DNA of 32,404 nucleotides from assembly GCA_945607165.1 (NCBI GenBank), contig CALYYZ010000004.1, positions 1-32,404 of the forward strand, written 5' to 3'. This DNA is from an uncultured Ruminococcus sp. (GTDB taxonomy: Bacteria > Bacillota > Clostridia > Oscillospirales > Acutalibacteraceae). The first letter of the stretch is position 1, and every line of letters begins with the position of its first letter. Made by a program: the position numbers and the translations under genes. The notes below the pieces were generated by a model. It was not told where the DNA came from. It saw only the letters and a list, made by a program, of their open reading frames with translations, and ran no database searches. Shown here in pieces: positions 1 through 9,023 of the stretch.

Positions 1-23
1 GGCGCAGGAAAAAGCCCTGCGCC
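1..23 (-). terminator. Probable rpe terminator hairpin (tail lies outside the window)
   Basis: GGCGCAGG-aaaaagc-CCTGCGCC, 8-bp perfect stem about 44 nt past the rpe stop; any U-tract would lie left of base 1. Confidence 0.5.
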
Positions 24-66
24 AAAAACTTTTCTGAATTATTGATAAACAACCGTTACATACTCA

Positions 67-711
67 TTAAAATGACTTAAGATAATTTATTGCCTGAGCA
101 CTGTCCTGCGCCTTGAACACCGCAGTTCCGGCAACACAGACATCAACTCCTGCCCTTGCCGCCTGCTCAACAGTATCTGCCCCGATTCCGCCGTCAGCCT
201 CAACTAAAATATCAACGCCCCTTTTCTTGCACTCAGCCTTAATCTGCTCAACCTTTGGAAGCATATCAGCCATAAAGCTCTGTCCTCCGAAGCCGGGTTC
301 AACAGTCATTACAAGCACAAGGTCTATTTTATCAAGATACGGAAAAACCGAATCTGCTGGGGTATTAGGCTTAATAACCAAGCCGGCCTTAACATTCCTG
401 CTCTTGATTTTTTCAATCGTCCTGTCTATGTCAGAATCACATTCTATGTGAAAAGTGATTATGTCGGCTCCGGCGTCAATAAAATCATCGGCATATTTAA
501 GCGGATCGCTTATCATCAAATGCACATCAAACGGCTTGTCGGTAAAGGCTCTTACCGCCTTAATCACAGGTGCGCCGAAGGTAATATTGGGAACAAAATG
601 TCCGTCCATAACATCAAGGTGCATCCAATCGGCACCCGATTTGTCCATTCTTATTATCTCTTCCCCCATTTTTGAAAAATCGCAGGATAAAAGCGACGGT
701 GCTATCTTCAT
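67..711 (-). CDS. rpe: Ribulose-phosphate 3-epimerase
   Basis: MKIAPSLLSCDF, DWMHLDVMDGHFVPNITFG, VMTVEPGFGGQSF, VEADGGI motifs of the Rpe family. Confidence 0.97.
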   Translation of the reverse strand: MKIAPSLLSCDFSKMGEEIIRMDKSGADWMHLDVMDGHFVPNITFGAPVIKAVRAFTDKPFDVHLMISDPLKYADDFIDAGADIITFHIECDSDIDRTIEKIKSRNVKAGLVIKPNTPADSVFPYLDKIDLVLVMTVEPGFGGQSFMADMLPKVEQIKAECKKRGVDILVEADGGIGADTVEQAARAGVDVCVAGTAVFKAQDSAQAINYLKSF

Positions 712-741
712 AATTAACTTCCTTTTATTTTAATAAAATCA

Positions 742-3393
742 TTACGGCTTTTGTATTGACGGAGCAACTATAGCCGCCGCCCCCCAGAACAAAGCATATA
801 TCAAAACCTCAAGCGAGCCCATTACACCAACTCCGGCATAAAGCGAAAGCGTCGCTGAAATCAGTATTCCTAAAACAACGGCAACAAGCTGAATTACTAT
901 AGCCAGTGAAATATTGTTCTTTATTCTGATACAAGCGGATATTGCTCTCGTCAGCGCAAAGGGTTTTCCGTTTGTAATGAGGTAAGATCGGGAGCTTTCT
1001 TCAACCGTAGACTGAGCCTCCTTGAGCACATTTCCGAGTCCCGTAGGCAAAACCTTAATGCTTCTGTAAAACAAATTGTACTGACCTGCTATAAGGTCGC
1101 TTGTTACATTATAGTCGGTGGTTCTTATTAAAAAGCTGACGCCGTTTGCCTCTGCCCTTTGAAGCTCCAAACGCAGCAGCTTGTCTGCGTGATAGCGGGT
1201 TACAAACATCGCAATGAGTCTGCCGGCTCTGGATAAATATGTAACCTGACTTCCCTTTGAGGTATAGTTTTCCTCATAATTAATTTCGGGCAGCTCGACG
1301 CTGTATTTTTCCATAAGACTGCGTGAGCCTACAAGGATTCTTTCGCTGTTCACCCAGCCGACAAGGCCCATATCGTCCTCATAAAGCACGCTTTCGACCT
1401 CGGGTAAGGTTTCCTTTGTTTCAACAATAACGGAATCAAAGGCATTTGCAATAGGATTTTGAGCTTCCTTAAGTATTGCGATACCGCACAAAAGCGACTC
1501 GTCAACATTGTAATCCTCATAGGTTTTAATTCCCTCAAGCTCAATGCACTCGGCAGGAAAAAGCTCGTTTGCGTCTATCATAATTGCGGTGCTGTCGCAA
1601 AACTGCTTAATTGACGGATATCCCGCAATCATACCACCGAAGGAAATCAGCTTTCTGCAAAGATTTCTGACGGGTAAATTAACCGCAAGCAAGGTGCACA
1701 CCGGAATTACAACAGCCGAAATCAACGCCAATGCATTCACTGCGTCGGCAAGCGAAGCCTTTACAATGCCATAGAGAAAGGCAATCAATACTGCAGCCGC
1801 CGTTGTAAACGGGGCAAGCTTTGACGCAAGATCCTCGCTTGGATCGGGCGCATAGGAGATTTTGAGAAAATTCGAGGGAAATGCCGTTTTATGCTGGTAG
1901 GCAATAAGACTTCTGTCCGACGGTGTGCCGCTGAGCATCTGATTTGCCACAGCCTCATTGTTGTATATTTTCGCAGCATATTTTTGTCCCTTTGCCGAAA
2001 CAAACCTAAAGTTGTCCTTTACTCTCAGCACCATAAACAGCTTGCCGAGGTTATTTGCAAAGAATGCCAGGAACACCACTGCGCAGTAGTAGTTTATATT
2101 AAAGGTGTCCATACTGCCTATACAGAAAAAGGACACTATTGTCTGAAGCACTGCGGCTGCCCCGCCGACAGCAACGGCTGTGTCGGAATTACCCTTGAAT
2201 TTCAGCAGCGGTGTAAGACCGCTGATCATTGCAACCCGGTTTACAAACAAAGAAAAACCGAGAAGCACGAAATTGAGCACCGCATATGCCGCAGGCGCAA
2301 AGGCAACGGCGGAACAGATGGCTTCGGGGAATATTCTGGTAACAACGGTAAGTATGATTGACAGCGCCGCAATAGTGCCTGAAATCACGCTGCGCATAAA
2401 GAGCTTTTTTATGTTCAGGTTAAGCTCATACATTATGCTTTTTTCGTCGTCCTCGTCGGTGTAATCCTCAACCGTCTTTTTTGCCTCTTTAGGAGTATCT
2501 CTGTCGTCTGACTCATCCTTGGAAAAGAAGCCTACAACAGCCGACAGCACCTTTTCCTGAGTAGAACGGGTATCCTCCTGAACCTGATCATCCTCCTGCT
2601 CGGATTTCGGTTCGGGTTTTATAGCGTGAACGATAACCGACGGATTTTTTGACCGGATATATTCCTCATACTCGTTTGTAACAACCTCGGAAAATTTTCC
2701 CGCCTTAACATTTATCGTTTCCTGTTTATCGTGCGAATGATACACGGGAACCTTAGCCACAACTCTTTTTGCAGATTTGGGAATTTCAGCTGTCTGTTCT
2801 GACTCAGCCTGATTTTCACCGGAGGACTCCGCCTGTGTGCTTTTCTCTCCAACAGGCTTAGAAGCAATTTCAATATCAATGGAGTTTATGCTTTCGATTT
2901 TTACCTCATCGTCAAACTGCTCCACCTCGTCAATTATTTCTCCTGCAATATGTGCCTCGTCATCATACTCCGGAGAAAGCGTTACTATCTTGTTTTCCTG
3001 CTCATATTCAGGCTGCCTTTCCTGCAAATTCTCTTTTTCAGCCTTATCTGCGATGATTTGCTCCGCCTTTTTTTCCAGTACTGCTTTTGCCTGCTGAGGC
3101 GTCAGCACCCTTTCTTCACTTCCGTCCATCATCAGTGACGCCTGAATTGTTGCGGCATTTTTGTCACCGACAATGGTGTTTTTTTCATCTGTACTTTGGT
3201 CAAGCGGACTTTCATTTTTCAGCCTTGGTATTCTGCTTGCATTACTGAAAATATCATCCATTTTGGGCTTGGCACGGTAACGCTGAGCAACCTTCTCCAT
3301 TTTTTCCTGGTCGGCAAGATAATGGGTTTCCTTTAGTATGCTTTCTATTTCACGCTCTCTGAGCAAATCATCCCGTCTTTCCTTTTCAGCCAT
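742..3393 (-). CDS. Large membrane protein resembling a degenerate P1-type ATPase, with long acidic N-terminal extension
   Basis: C-terminal half follows P1-ATPase layout (TM segments, PVCTLLAVNLP, STAIMIDANELFP in the DKTGTLT position, NPIA in the HPLA position, VNSERILVGSRSLMEKYSV N-domain-like). Likely ATG at 3393, after AAGGAG; the ORF-track start at 3423 is TTG. Confidence 0.7.
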   Translation of the reverse strand: MAEKERRDDLLREREIESILKETHYLADQEKMEKVAQRYRAKPKMDDIFSNASRIPRLKNESPLDQSTDEKNTIVGDKNAATIQASLMMDGSEERVLTPQQAKAVLEKKAEQIIADKAEKENLQERQPEYEQENKIVTLSPEYDDEAHIAGEIIDEVEQFDDEVKIESINSIDIEIASKPVGEKSTQAESSGENQAESEQTAEIPKSAKRVVAKVPVYHSHDKQETINVKAGKFSEVVTNEYEEYIRSKNPSVIVHAIKPEPKSEQEDDQVQEDTRSTQEKVLSAVVGFFSKDESDDRDTPKEAKKTVEDYTDEDDEKSIMYELNLNIKKLFMRSVISGTIAALSIILTVVTRIFPEAICSAVAFAPAAYAVLNFVLLGFSLFVNRVAMISGLTPLLKFKGNSDTAVAVGGAAAVLQTIVSFFCIGSMDTFNINYYCAVVFLAFFANNLGKLFMVLRVKDNFRFVSAKGQKYAAKIYNNEAVANQMLSGTPSDRSLIAYQHKTAFPSNFLKISYAPDPSEDLASKLAPFTTAAAVLIAFLYGIVKASLADAVNALALISAVVIPVCTLLAVNLPVRNLCRKLISFGGMIAGYPSIKQFCDSTAIMIDANELFPAECIELEGIKTYEDYNVDESLLCGIAILKEAQNPIANAFDSVIVETKETLPEVESVLYEDDMGLVGWVNSERILVGSRSLMEKYSVELPEINYEENYTSKGSQVTYLSRAGRLIAMFVTRYHADKLLRLELQRAEANGVSFLIRTTDYNVTSDLIAGQYNLFYRSIKVLPTGLGNVLKEAQSTVEESSRSYLITNGKPFALTRAISACIRIKNNISLAIVIQLVAVVLGILISATLSLYAGVGVMGSLEVLIYALFWGAAAIVAPSIQKP

Positions 3394-3423
3394 TTTTTCA
3401 CGCTCCTTTTCACTCAAAATCAA

Positions 3424-4173
3424 TTATCTGTCCTTCATTGCGTTGTACATTAATATTCCTGCCGCTACGGATGCATTCAAAGAATTAATTTTTCCTTTCA
3501 TCGGCAAAGATACGATAACATCGCATTTTTCACGGACAAGCCTTGATATACCCTTGCCCTCGTTGCCGATAACTATGGCACAAGCTCCGGAAAAATCGCA
3601 GCTGAGATAATCTGTTCCGTTCATATCGGCACCGTACACCCAAACTCCCCTTTGCTTAAGCTCATCAATCAGGGAGGGTATGTTTGTAACCCTTGCCACC
3701 CTCATATATTCGACTGCTCCGGCAGAGGCTTTTCCTACAGTAAAGCTCAAGCCGGCACTTCTGCGTTTCGGAACAATTACTCCGTGAACACCTGCACACT
3801 CGGCAGTTCTTATTATGGCTCCGAGATTGTGGGGATCCTCAAGCTCGTCAAGGACAACAATAAACGGCGCCTCACCCAAAGACTCGGCATAATCAAAAAT
3901 ATCTTCGACCGAGGAATATTCCTTGACCGCAGCAAAAGCAACAATCCCCTGGTGCGTTGTTGAGCCGCATATATAGTCAAGCTTTGTTCGGTCAACCTCT
4001 TTTACAGGGATTTGCTTTTTTCTTGCCCTTGCAAGTATTCCGACAACGGCTCCGTTCTTTTCTCCTCTTGCAACGAGGATTTTATCTATAGCCCTGTCGC
4101 TTCTTACAGCCTCGCTGACCGGGTTTCTTCCTGAAATCACATCGGACTTAGCTTCGGTATTATTTTCTTTCAT
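3424..4173 (-). CDS. rlmB: 23S rRNA (guanosine-2'-O-)-methyltransferase, TrmH/SpoU family
   Basis: SGRNPVSEAV, VVLDELEDPHNLGAIIRTAE, IVIGNEGKGISRLV, SLPMKGKINSLNASVAAGI motifs. Confidence 0.95.
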   Translation of the reverse strand: MKENNTEAKSDVISGRNPVSEAVRSDRAIDKILVARGEKNGAVVGILARARKKQIPVKEVDRTKLDYICGSTTHQGIVAFAAVKEYSSVEDIFDYAESLGEAPFIVVLDELEDPHNLGAIIRTAECAGVHGVIVPKRRSAGLSFTVGKASAGAVEYMRVARVTNIPSLIDELKQRGVWVYGADMNGTDYLSCDFSGACAIVIGNEGKGISRLVREKCDVIVSLPMKGKINSLNASVAAGILMYNAMKDR

Positions 4174-4320
4174 ATCAATTTATACTCCATTTTATCGAAA
4201 AGTACTGAAATTCACTGCAATCGTTTTCATTATATCATATTCCGGTGCATTTTGATATAGATAATCGAAAAATACTTGTTTTTACCAAGATAACGATACA
4301 CGCCCTTAGAAGAAAACTCT

Positions 4321-4902
4321 TTAAAGATAATAAATTGAGTCAAGGGCAATGGCTCCGGTGTCAATATACTCCGGAATTATTCCGTAAAGGCCTGTTGATC
4401 TGTCCATAAAAATATAAAGCTTTGGAGGAAACGGAGTAAAGCTGAAAAAAAACGAGCACAGCAGCAAAAGCATAAAGCAGCAAGGTATAAACAATCCTTC
4501 AAGCTTTATGTCGGAGTATGTCAGCCTGTAGGATAAAAAAGCCGCCGTACAAACAGAAGCAACACCTGAAATAAACCCTGCCATATACTCAGCAGAAGCG
4601 GACAAATAATTAAAAACAAGACATAATAATATGTAAGTACCGGCAAGCCAATACAAGGAAATAATTTTGGAAACAACGAATCGGTGAAAAGGCATATCTA
4701 TGCTCAAGGCTTCTATTGCTCCCCAAATCAGAAACGGCAGCAGTAAGGTTTTTGCCGTTTCCCATATGCTGTCGTTTACTGAGCCGAACATTACGCCTAT
4801 CAGACTTCTGTCACTCAGAAAATACAGGTTCTGAAAAAACACCGAAGCTGATATTGTGAAAAAAATTCCGAATATTTCTAGTCGGAAAAGCTTCATATGC
4901 AC
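4321..4902 (-). CDS. Small integral membrane protein, DUF6512-like
   Basis: Multiple TM segments with GSVNDSIWETAK near the N-terminus; family assignment from memory. Confidence 0.55.
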   Translation of the reverse strand: MHMKLFRLEIFGIFFTISASVFFQNLYFLSDRSLIGVMFGSVNDSIWETAKTLLLPFLIWGAIEALSIDMPFHRFVVSKIISLYWLAGTYILLCLVFNYLSASAEYMAGFISGVASVCTAAFLSYRLTYSDIKLEGLFIPCCFMLLLLCSFFFSFTPFPPKLYIFMDRSTGLYGIIPEYIDTGAIALDSIYYL

Positions 4903-5281
4903 TTAACACCTCAATATCACTGTAAAGTTGTTTAGTCGGCGCATTTTCCCTGCAAGAAAACAACAGCAAGGCTTTTTATTTCCGCAGAATAATTCCGCCA
5001 ACCAATTATACTTTTTGTATATTTCTAATAATAAAATAAAATGTTAATAACTATGTTGAAACTGTTAAAACAGAGAAAACAACACCTCGTTATCCTACAA
5101 CATTTTCCTAATAACAAAACCAAATTATGTTTTATAAAAGTTTTCAACATAAAATTATTGTTAAGTTTTTAACAATAATTGATTACAAATTGTATAATAC
5201 TCCTGTCAACCTTAAATTACTGCAAATTATAATTGTTTTTTTAAATTTCCCTCGTAAAACCTCGACACAATACTTCCCAAA

Positions 5282-5791
5282 TTAATAAAAAAATAGCCTA
5301 ACCGTAATTATGCTCATTATCACCGCAGTCAGATCTGCTGCTAAAGCAGCAAAAAGCGTATGCCTTATTTTCTTTATTTTTATACAGCCAAAGTATACCG
5401 CAATCGCATAAAAGGTTGTTTCGCTTGAACCTGCAAGCACCGAAGCTACCCTTCCTGCAAAGCTGTCGGGTCCGCAGTCCTGATACAAGGCGGTCAGCAA
5501 CGCAGTCGAGCCGCTGCCGGACACAGGTCTTAACAGAACCATAGGTACAATTTCGGCAGGAAATCCGAGAGCTTCAGCAGCAGGCCGTATTAATTCACAC
5601 AAAGATTCCACTGCTCCGCTTGAGCGCAGCAGGTCAACAGCGAACACAAGCCCAATCAGTGTAGGAGCAATGTTATAGATGAGCATTATCCCTTCCTTTG
5701 CTCCCTTTAAAAACACATCAAAGACAGGCACCCTCTTAATAATTCCGAACACTACCGCAGCGCAGGCAAAAGCCGGCATTATAAATTCCAT
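5282..5791 (-). CDS. spmB: Spore maturation protein B
   Basis: Nucleoside-recognition (Gate) domain-like; LLRPVSGSGSTALLTALYQDCGPDSFAGRVASVLAGSSETTFYAIAVYFG. Confidence 0.93.
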   Translation of the reverse strand: MEFIMPAFACAAVVFGIIKRVPVFDVFLKGAKEGIMLIYNIAPTLIGLVFAVDLLRSSGAVESLCELIRPAAEALGFPAEIVPMVLLRPVSGSGSTALLTALYQDCGPDSFAGRVASVLAGSSETTFYAIAVYFGCIKIKKIRHTLFAALAADLTAVIMSIITVRLFFY

Positions 5792-6424
5792 TTATACCGC
5801 CCTTTTCCTTTTAAGTTTTTTAACCGGGGATTTATTTAGCGTCACCGCCAAAATCAACGCAACGCACAATGCACAGGCAGAACTTATCCACACCGGTACA
5901 ATAATTTCAAAAGGAGCTTTGCTGCCGTAGCTTTGTCTTAGCACTGCAAGCGTTGTGGGCAAAAGCTGAAGTGACGCAGTATTCATAACCACAAAGACGA
6001 CCATCTCATTGCTTGCCGTAGCTTTGCAGCCGTTGAGCTGATGAAGCTGCTTCATTGCCTTTAGACCAAACGGTGTAGCTGCATTGCCAAGACCTAAAAG
6101 ATTTGCGCTTATGTTCATTGATATACTTTCAAATGCTTCGCTGTCTTTATTAAGACGGGGAAACAATGGCCTAAGCACAGGAGCAAAAAGCTTTGCAAAC
6201 ACTGAAGTAAGTCCGCTTTCGGACGCTATCTTCATAATGCCCGACCACAGGCACAGAATACCTGCCATTGTCATAATCAGCTCTAAAGAGCCTGCTCCGC
6301 TGTCAATCAGCGCATTTGATAAATTGTGAGTTTTTCCAAATATAACGGAGCAGATCACGCTTAAGGTAATCAGTGCACTCCAAAGATAATTCAACAAAGT
6401 ATCACTCTTTTCGACAAATTTCAT
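5792..6424 (-). CDS. spmA: Spore maturation protein A
   Basis: LRPLFPRLNKDSEAFESISMNISANLLGLGNAATPFGLKAMKQL motif; directly abuts spmB. Likely start at MKFVEK (6424) inside the longer ORF. Confidence 0.92.
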   Translation of the reverse strand: MKFVEKSDTLLNYLWSALITLSVICSVIFGKTHNLSNALIDSGAGSLELIMTMAGILCLWSGIMKIASESGLTSVFAKLFAPVLRPLFPRLNKDSEAFESISMNISANLLGLGNAATPFGLKAMKQLHQLNGCKATASNEMVVFVVMNTASLQLLPTTLAVLRQSYGSKAPFEIIVPVWISSACALCVALILAVTLNKSPVKKLKRKRAV

Positions 6425-6491
6425 ATAATTACCGCAACATCTCACATATATTCAACAATTTATGCAAATGCACGAAAATATAAGATAAATA

Positions 6492-6520
6492 TTGACAAAT
6501 TATGTAAAAGATGTTAGAAT
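6492..6520 (+). promoter_or_regulatory. Sigma-A promoter for the AbrB-like gene
   Basis: TTGACA (6492-6497), 17-bp spacer, TAGAAT (6515-6520). Confidence 0.75.
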
Positions 6521-6550
6521 AAGGCAGGTAAAGTTGGAAGGATGGGGTCT

Positions 6551-6790
6551 ATGATTTATACAAATTTCAGGGAAATTGACAAAGCCGGTCGAATAGTAAT
6601 ATCAAAGGACATCCGAAAACACCTAAACATTCGGGCGGGAGATGTGCTCCATATCGAGGCTGACGATCAATGCGTCACAATCAAAAAAGCTGAAAGCAAA
6701 TGTGTTTTTTGCAATGCCCTTGAGAACCTGACGGAATTCGCAGGGAAATTCGTTTGCTGTACCTGCCTTGATAAGCTGAAAAAAGATTGA
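6551..6790 (+). CDS. AbrB/MazE-fold transcriptional regulator with C-terminal zinc-ribbon-like CxxC...CxxC
   Basis: FREIDKAGRIVISKDIRKHLNIRAGDVLHIE swapped-hairpin domain, then CVFC...CCTC. Start 6551 preferred over 6542 because of GGAAGGA spacing. Confidence 0.88.
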   Translation: MIYTNFREIDKAGRIVISKDIRKHLNIRAGDVLHIEADDQCVTIKKAESKCVFCNALENLTEFAGKFVCCTCLDKLKKD

Positions 6791-6829
6791 TTTCTCAGAC
6801 TGCCTAAGAAAGCTTCCGAGCGTTGGCGG

Positions 6830-6858
6830 TTGCTTTTAAAAAAATACTTTGGTATAAT
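6830..6858 (+). promoter_or_regulatory. Sigma-A promoter for the PPTase gene
   Basis: TTGCTT (6830-6835), 17 bp, TATAAT (6853-6858). Confidence 0.65.
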
Positions 6859-6891
6859 ATATCTGAAATAATTAAAAAATATTACAAAACC

Positions 6892-6930
6892 TTGCCGCAC
6901 ATATCTGTTGAAGATTGGAATGTGCGGCAA
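6892..6930 (+). other. 5'UTR hairpin upstream of PPTase
   Basis: TTGCCGCACAT (6892-6902) / ATGTGCGGCAA (6920-6930): 11-bp perfect inverted repeat, 17-nt loop. Confidence 0.75.
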
Positions 6931-6947
6931 TATTAATCGGAGAAACA

Positions 6948-7559
6948 ATGAAACTGTATATTACCGATATTCAAAGCATAAGACCTGACTGCAAATATGA
7001 TATTTCACCGCAAAGAGCAGAAAGAGTAAAAAAATACAGAAGAGCAGAGGATAAAAAGAGGTGCATTGCAGGCGGCCTGCTGCTGAAACAATTTTTGGGT
7101 GACAAGGAAATCTTTTATAATCCCTACGGCAAGCCGTATTGCTCAGGAAATGTTTTTTTTAATCTTTCCCACAGCGGCAGCTATGTTATCCTTGCGCTGT
7201 CAGACTGTGAGGTAGGCTGTGACATTGAGAAGATTCGGTATGTAGATACAGAAAAAACCGGAAAAATTGTCTTTTGCGGGGAAGAACAGTCACAAATCAA
7301 ATCGGCCAAATCTGCTTCAACCGAATTTTTTAAGCTTTGGACAAAAAAAGAAAGCCTGCTCAAATGCTTGGGCGATGGCTTTCACAGACCCGCAAAAAGT
7401 GTTTGCGTGTGCTCAGATATTTTTGAAGAAAAGGGAAAAAAATATTATCTTAAATCTTGGATATATTCCGATTATGCCGTTTCTGTGTGCAGCGAAAGGA
7501 ACAATCTTCCAAAGGATATTGAGTATATTCATTTTTCAAACAATGGCTTGTTTCCTTAA
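6948..7559 (+). CDS. 4'-phosphopantetheinyl transferase (Sfp type)
   Basis: FNLSHSG, CEVGCDIEKIR, FFKLWTKKESLLKCLGDGF motifs; GGAG before ATG 6948. Confidence 0.93.
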   Translation: MKLYITDIQSIRPDCKYDISPQRAERVKKYRRAEDKKRCIAGGLLLKQFLGDKEIFYNPYGKPYCSGNVFFNLSHSGSYVILALSDCEVGCDIEKIRYVDTEKTGKIVFCGEEQSQIKSAKSASTEFFKLWTKKESLLKCLGDGFHRPAKSVCVCSDIFEEKGKKYYLKSWIYSDYAVSVCSERNNLPKDIEYIHFSNNGLFP

Positions 7560-7646
7560 CTTTTTCCTTTTTCGAGTTTACCCTAACTATTGACAAAGAG
7601 CCACTAATTATACAGTTTGTTGTATTTTACTATCAAATAAAAATCA

Positions 7647-7700
7647 GCGGCATCTGACTGCGTTCCAATGGAAACACCATCGGTCGCAATCAAATGCCGC
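7647..7700 (-). terminator. Long hairpin terminator of the LCP gene
   Basis: Minus strand GCGGCAUUUGAUUGCG-a-CCGAUGG-UGUUU-CCAUUGG-aa-CGCAGUCAGAUGCCGC followed by UGAUUUUUAUUUG; two outer pairs and one inner pair are G.U on this strand only. Confidence 0.75.
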
Positions 7701-7723
7701 CGTTTGTTTTAGATCATTATTCT

Positions 7724-8857
7724 TTACTCTTTTGCCTTTGCTTGAGTGAATATTTCCTCATAAATGAATTCCGCCAGCTGGTCACGCTGAGCGCTCATAT
7801 CACTTATCGCAATGCAAGAGCCTACGGAGGGATCGTCATTGTAGTAATACCACAAGCCCTCGGCAGGAACATAATACTGCTCAACCTTATAGCTCAAATA
7901 CGAAAGGGCATGGGTAACAAGGGTGGTTATCTCGTTTTTCTTAAGGTTTGTAGTAATCAACGGACCTATTGAGCTTACTATGGATACTATCTGACCGATA
8001 TCCGCCTTCTTCATTTCATTGAACAAGGTTTCAAGCAGCTTTCGCTGTCTTGAGGTTCTGTCCCAATCGTCACCGTCAAGTCCGATCTCGTTGCCGTCCT
8101 CACCCTTTGTCAAACCTCTGTTTCTCGCATACCACAGTGCCTGCTGTCCGTTAAGATGAACAATACCGGGATCGTCGGTAATCGTCGTGCGTGTATCCGC
8201 CTGCTTATTCTTGTACATCTGGTAATTGATATACTCAATCTCGTCCGCAGTTACCTCAATATCAATTCCGCCCAGGATATTGATGATTTCGATAAAGCTT
8301 GAAAAGTCAACCACAGCATAGCGGTCAATATCAATACCGAAGTTTGCTTCTATAGTCTGAATGGCAAGCTTTGCCCCTCCAAAGGTGTATGAAGCGTTGA
8401 TCTTGTTATATCCGTAGCCCGGAATATAAACATAGGTATCACGCTGAAATGAGGTCATTTTGAGTTTTTTATGATTGTTGTCTATCGACAGCATAATCAT
8501 AGTATCGCTTCTGCCGTGGTCGTCTTTTCCGTGATTATCTTCACCGAACAGCATAATGTTGAGGACCTTGGAGTCCTGAAGCAGATCACCGTCCATAACA
8601 GTATAGCCTTTTTCATCGGTCGGAGCCTCGGAGCCGCTATTGGACGCAGGCTGGCCAACATCGTCGTCAAGAGATTTGTAATTCAAAGAATTGAGGACGG
8701 AATAATAATACATCATTCCCGATCCGCAGAAGAGGAATACCACAGACAACACAACACAAAGCACACGCTTCAGCCTGCCCTTTTTGCTGTAAACCTTTCT
8801 GATTTGATTCCCGGAGCTTATGTCAACAAGATTGCTCTCGGCGTTATGATTTGCCAT
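7724..8857 (-). CDS. LytR-CpsA-Psr (LCP) family cell-envelope glycopolymer transferase
   Basis: N-terminal TM, NIMLFGEDNHGKDDHGRSDTMIMLSIDNNHKKLKMTSFQRDTYVYIPGYGYNKINASYTFGG, WYARNR. Start 8857 after GGAGGTG. Confidence 0.95.
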   Translation of the reverse strand: MANHNAESNLVDISSGNQIRKVYSKKGRLKRVLCVVLSVVFLFCGSGMMYYYSVLNSLNYKSLDDDVGQPASNSGSEAPTDEKGYTVMDGDLLQDSKVLNIMLFGEDNHGKDDHGRSDTMIMLSIDNNHKKLKMTSFQRDTYVYIPGYGYNKINASYTFGGAKLAIQTIEANFGIDIDRYAVVDFSSFIEIINILGGIDIEVTADEIEYINYQMYKNKQADTRTTITDDPGIVHLNGQQALWYARNRGLTKGEDGNEIGLDGDDWDRTSRQRKLLETLFNEMKKADIGQIVSIVSSIGPLITTNLKKNEITTLVTHALSYLSYKVEQYYVPAEGLWYYYNDDPSVGSCIAISDMSAQRDQLAEFIYEEIFTQAKAKE

Positions 8858-9023
8858 AATGCACCTCCGTTTAGGTTGGGTTTGCATACTGTCGCACTTT
8901 CTGCATAAAGCTAATATCTATGACATTATAACACATAATTCTTAAAAATAATTCTAATATAGAAGAATAAAGTAAGATAAATCTGAAAATTGTGTGAACT
9001 ACAGCAGTAAAGAAGAGAAAAAA

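Noticed and set aside
1891-2361. 156-aa plus-strand ORF
   Set aside because: Antisense inside the pseudo-ATPase gene, no good RBS or domain
4262-4285. CTTG-gtaaaaa-CAAG followed by TATTTTT on minus strand
   Set aside because: Stem too weak to call a terminator for the DUF6512-like gene
5085-5105. DnaA-box-like TTATCCTACA
   Set aside because: Has an extra base relative to TTATCCACA and no cluster of boxes, so no origin claim
8471-8908. 145-aa plus-strand ORF
   Set aside because: Antisense to the LCP gene; composition looks like a shadow ORF
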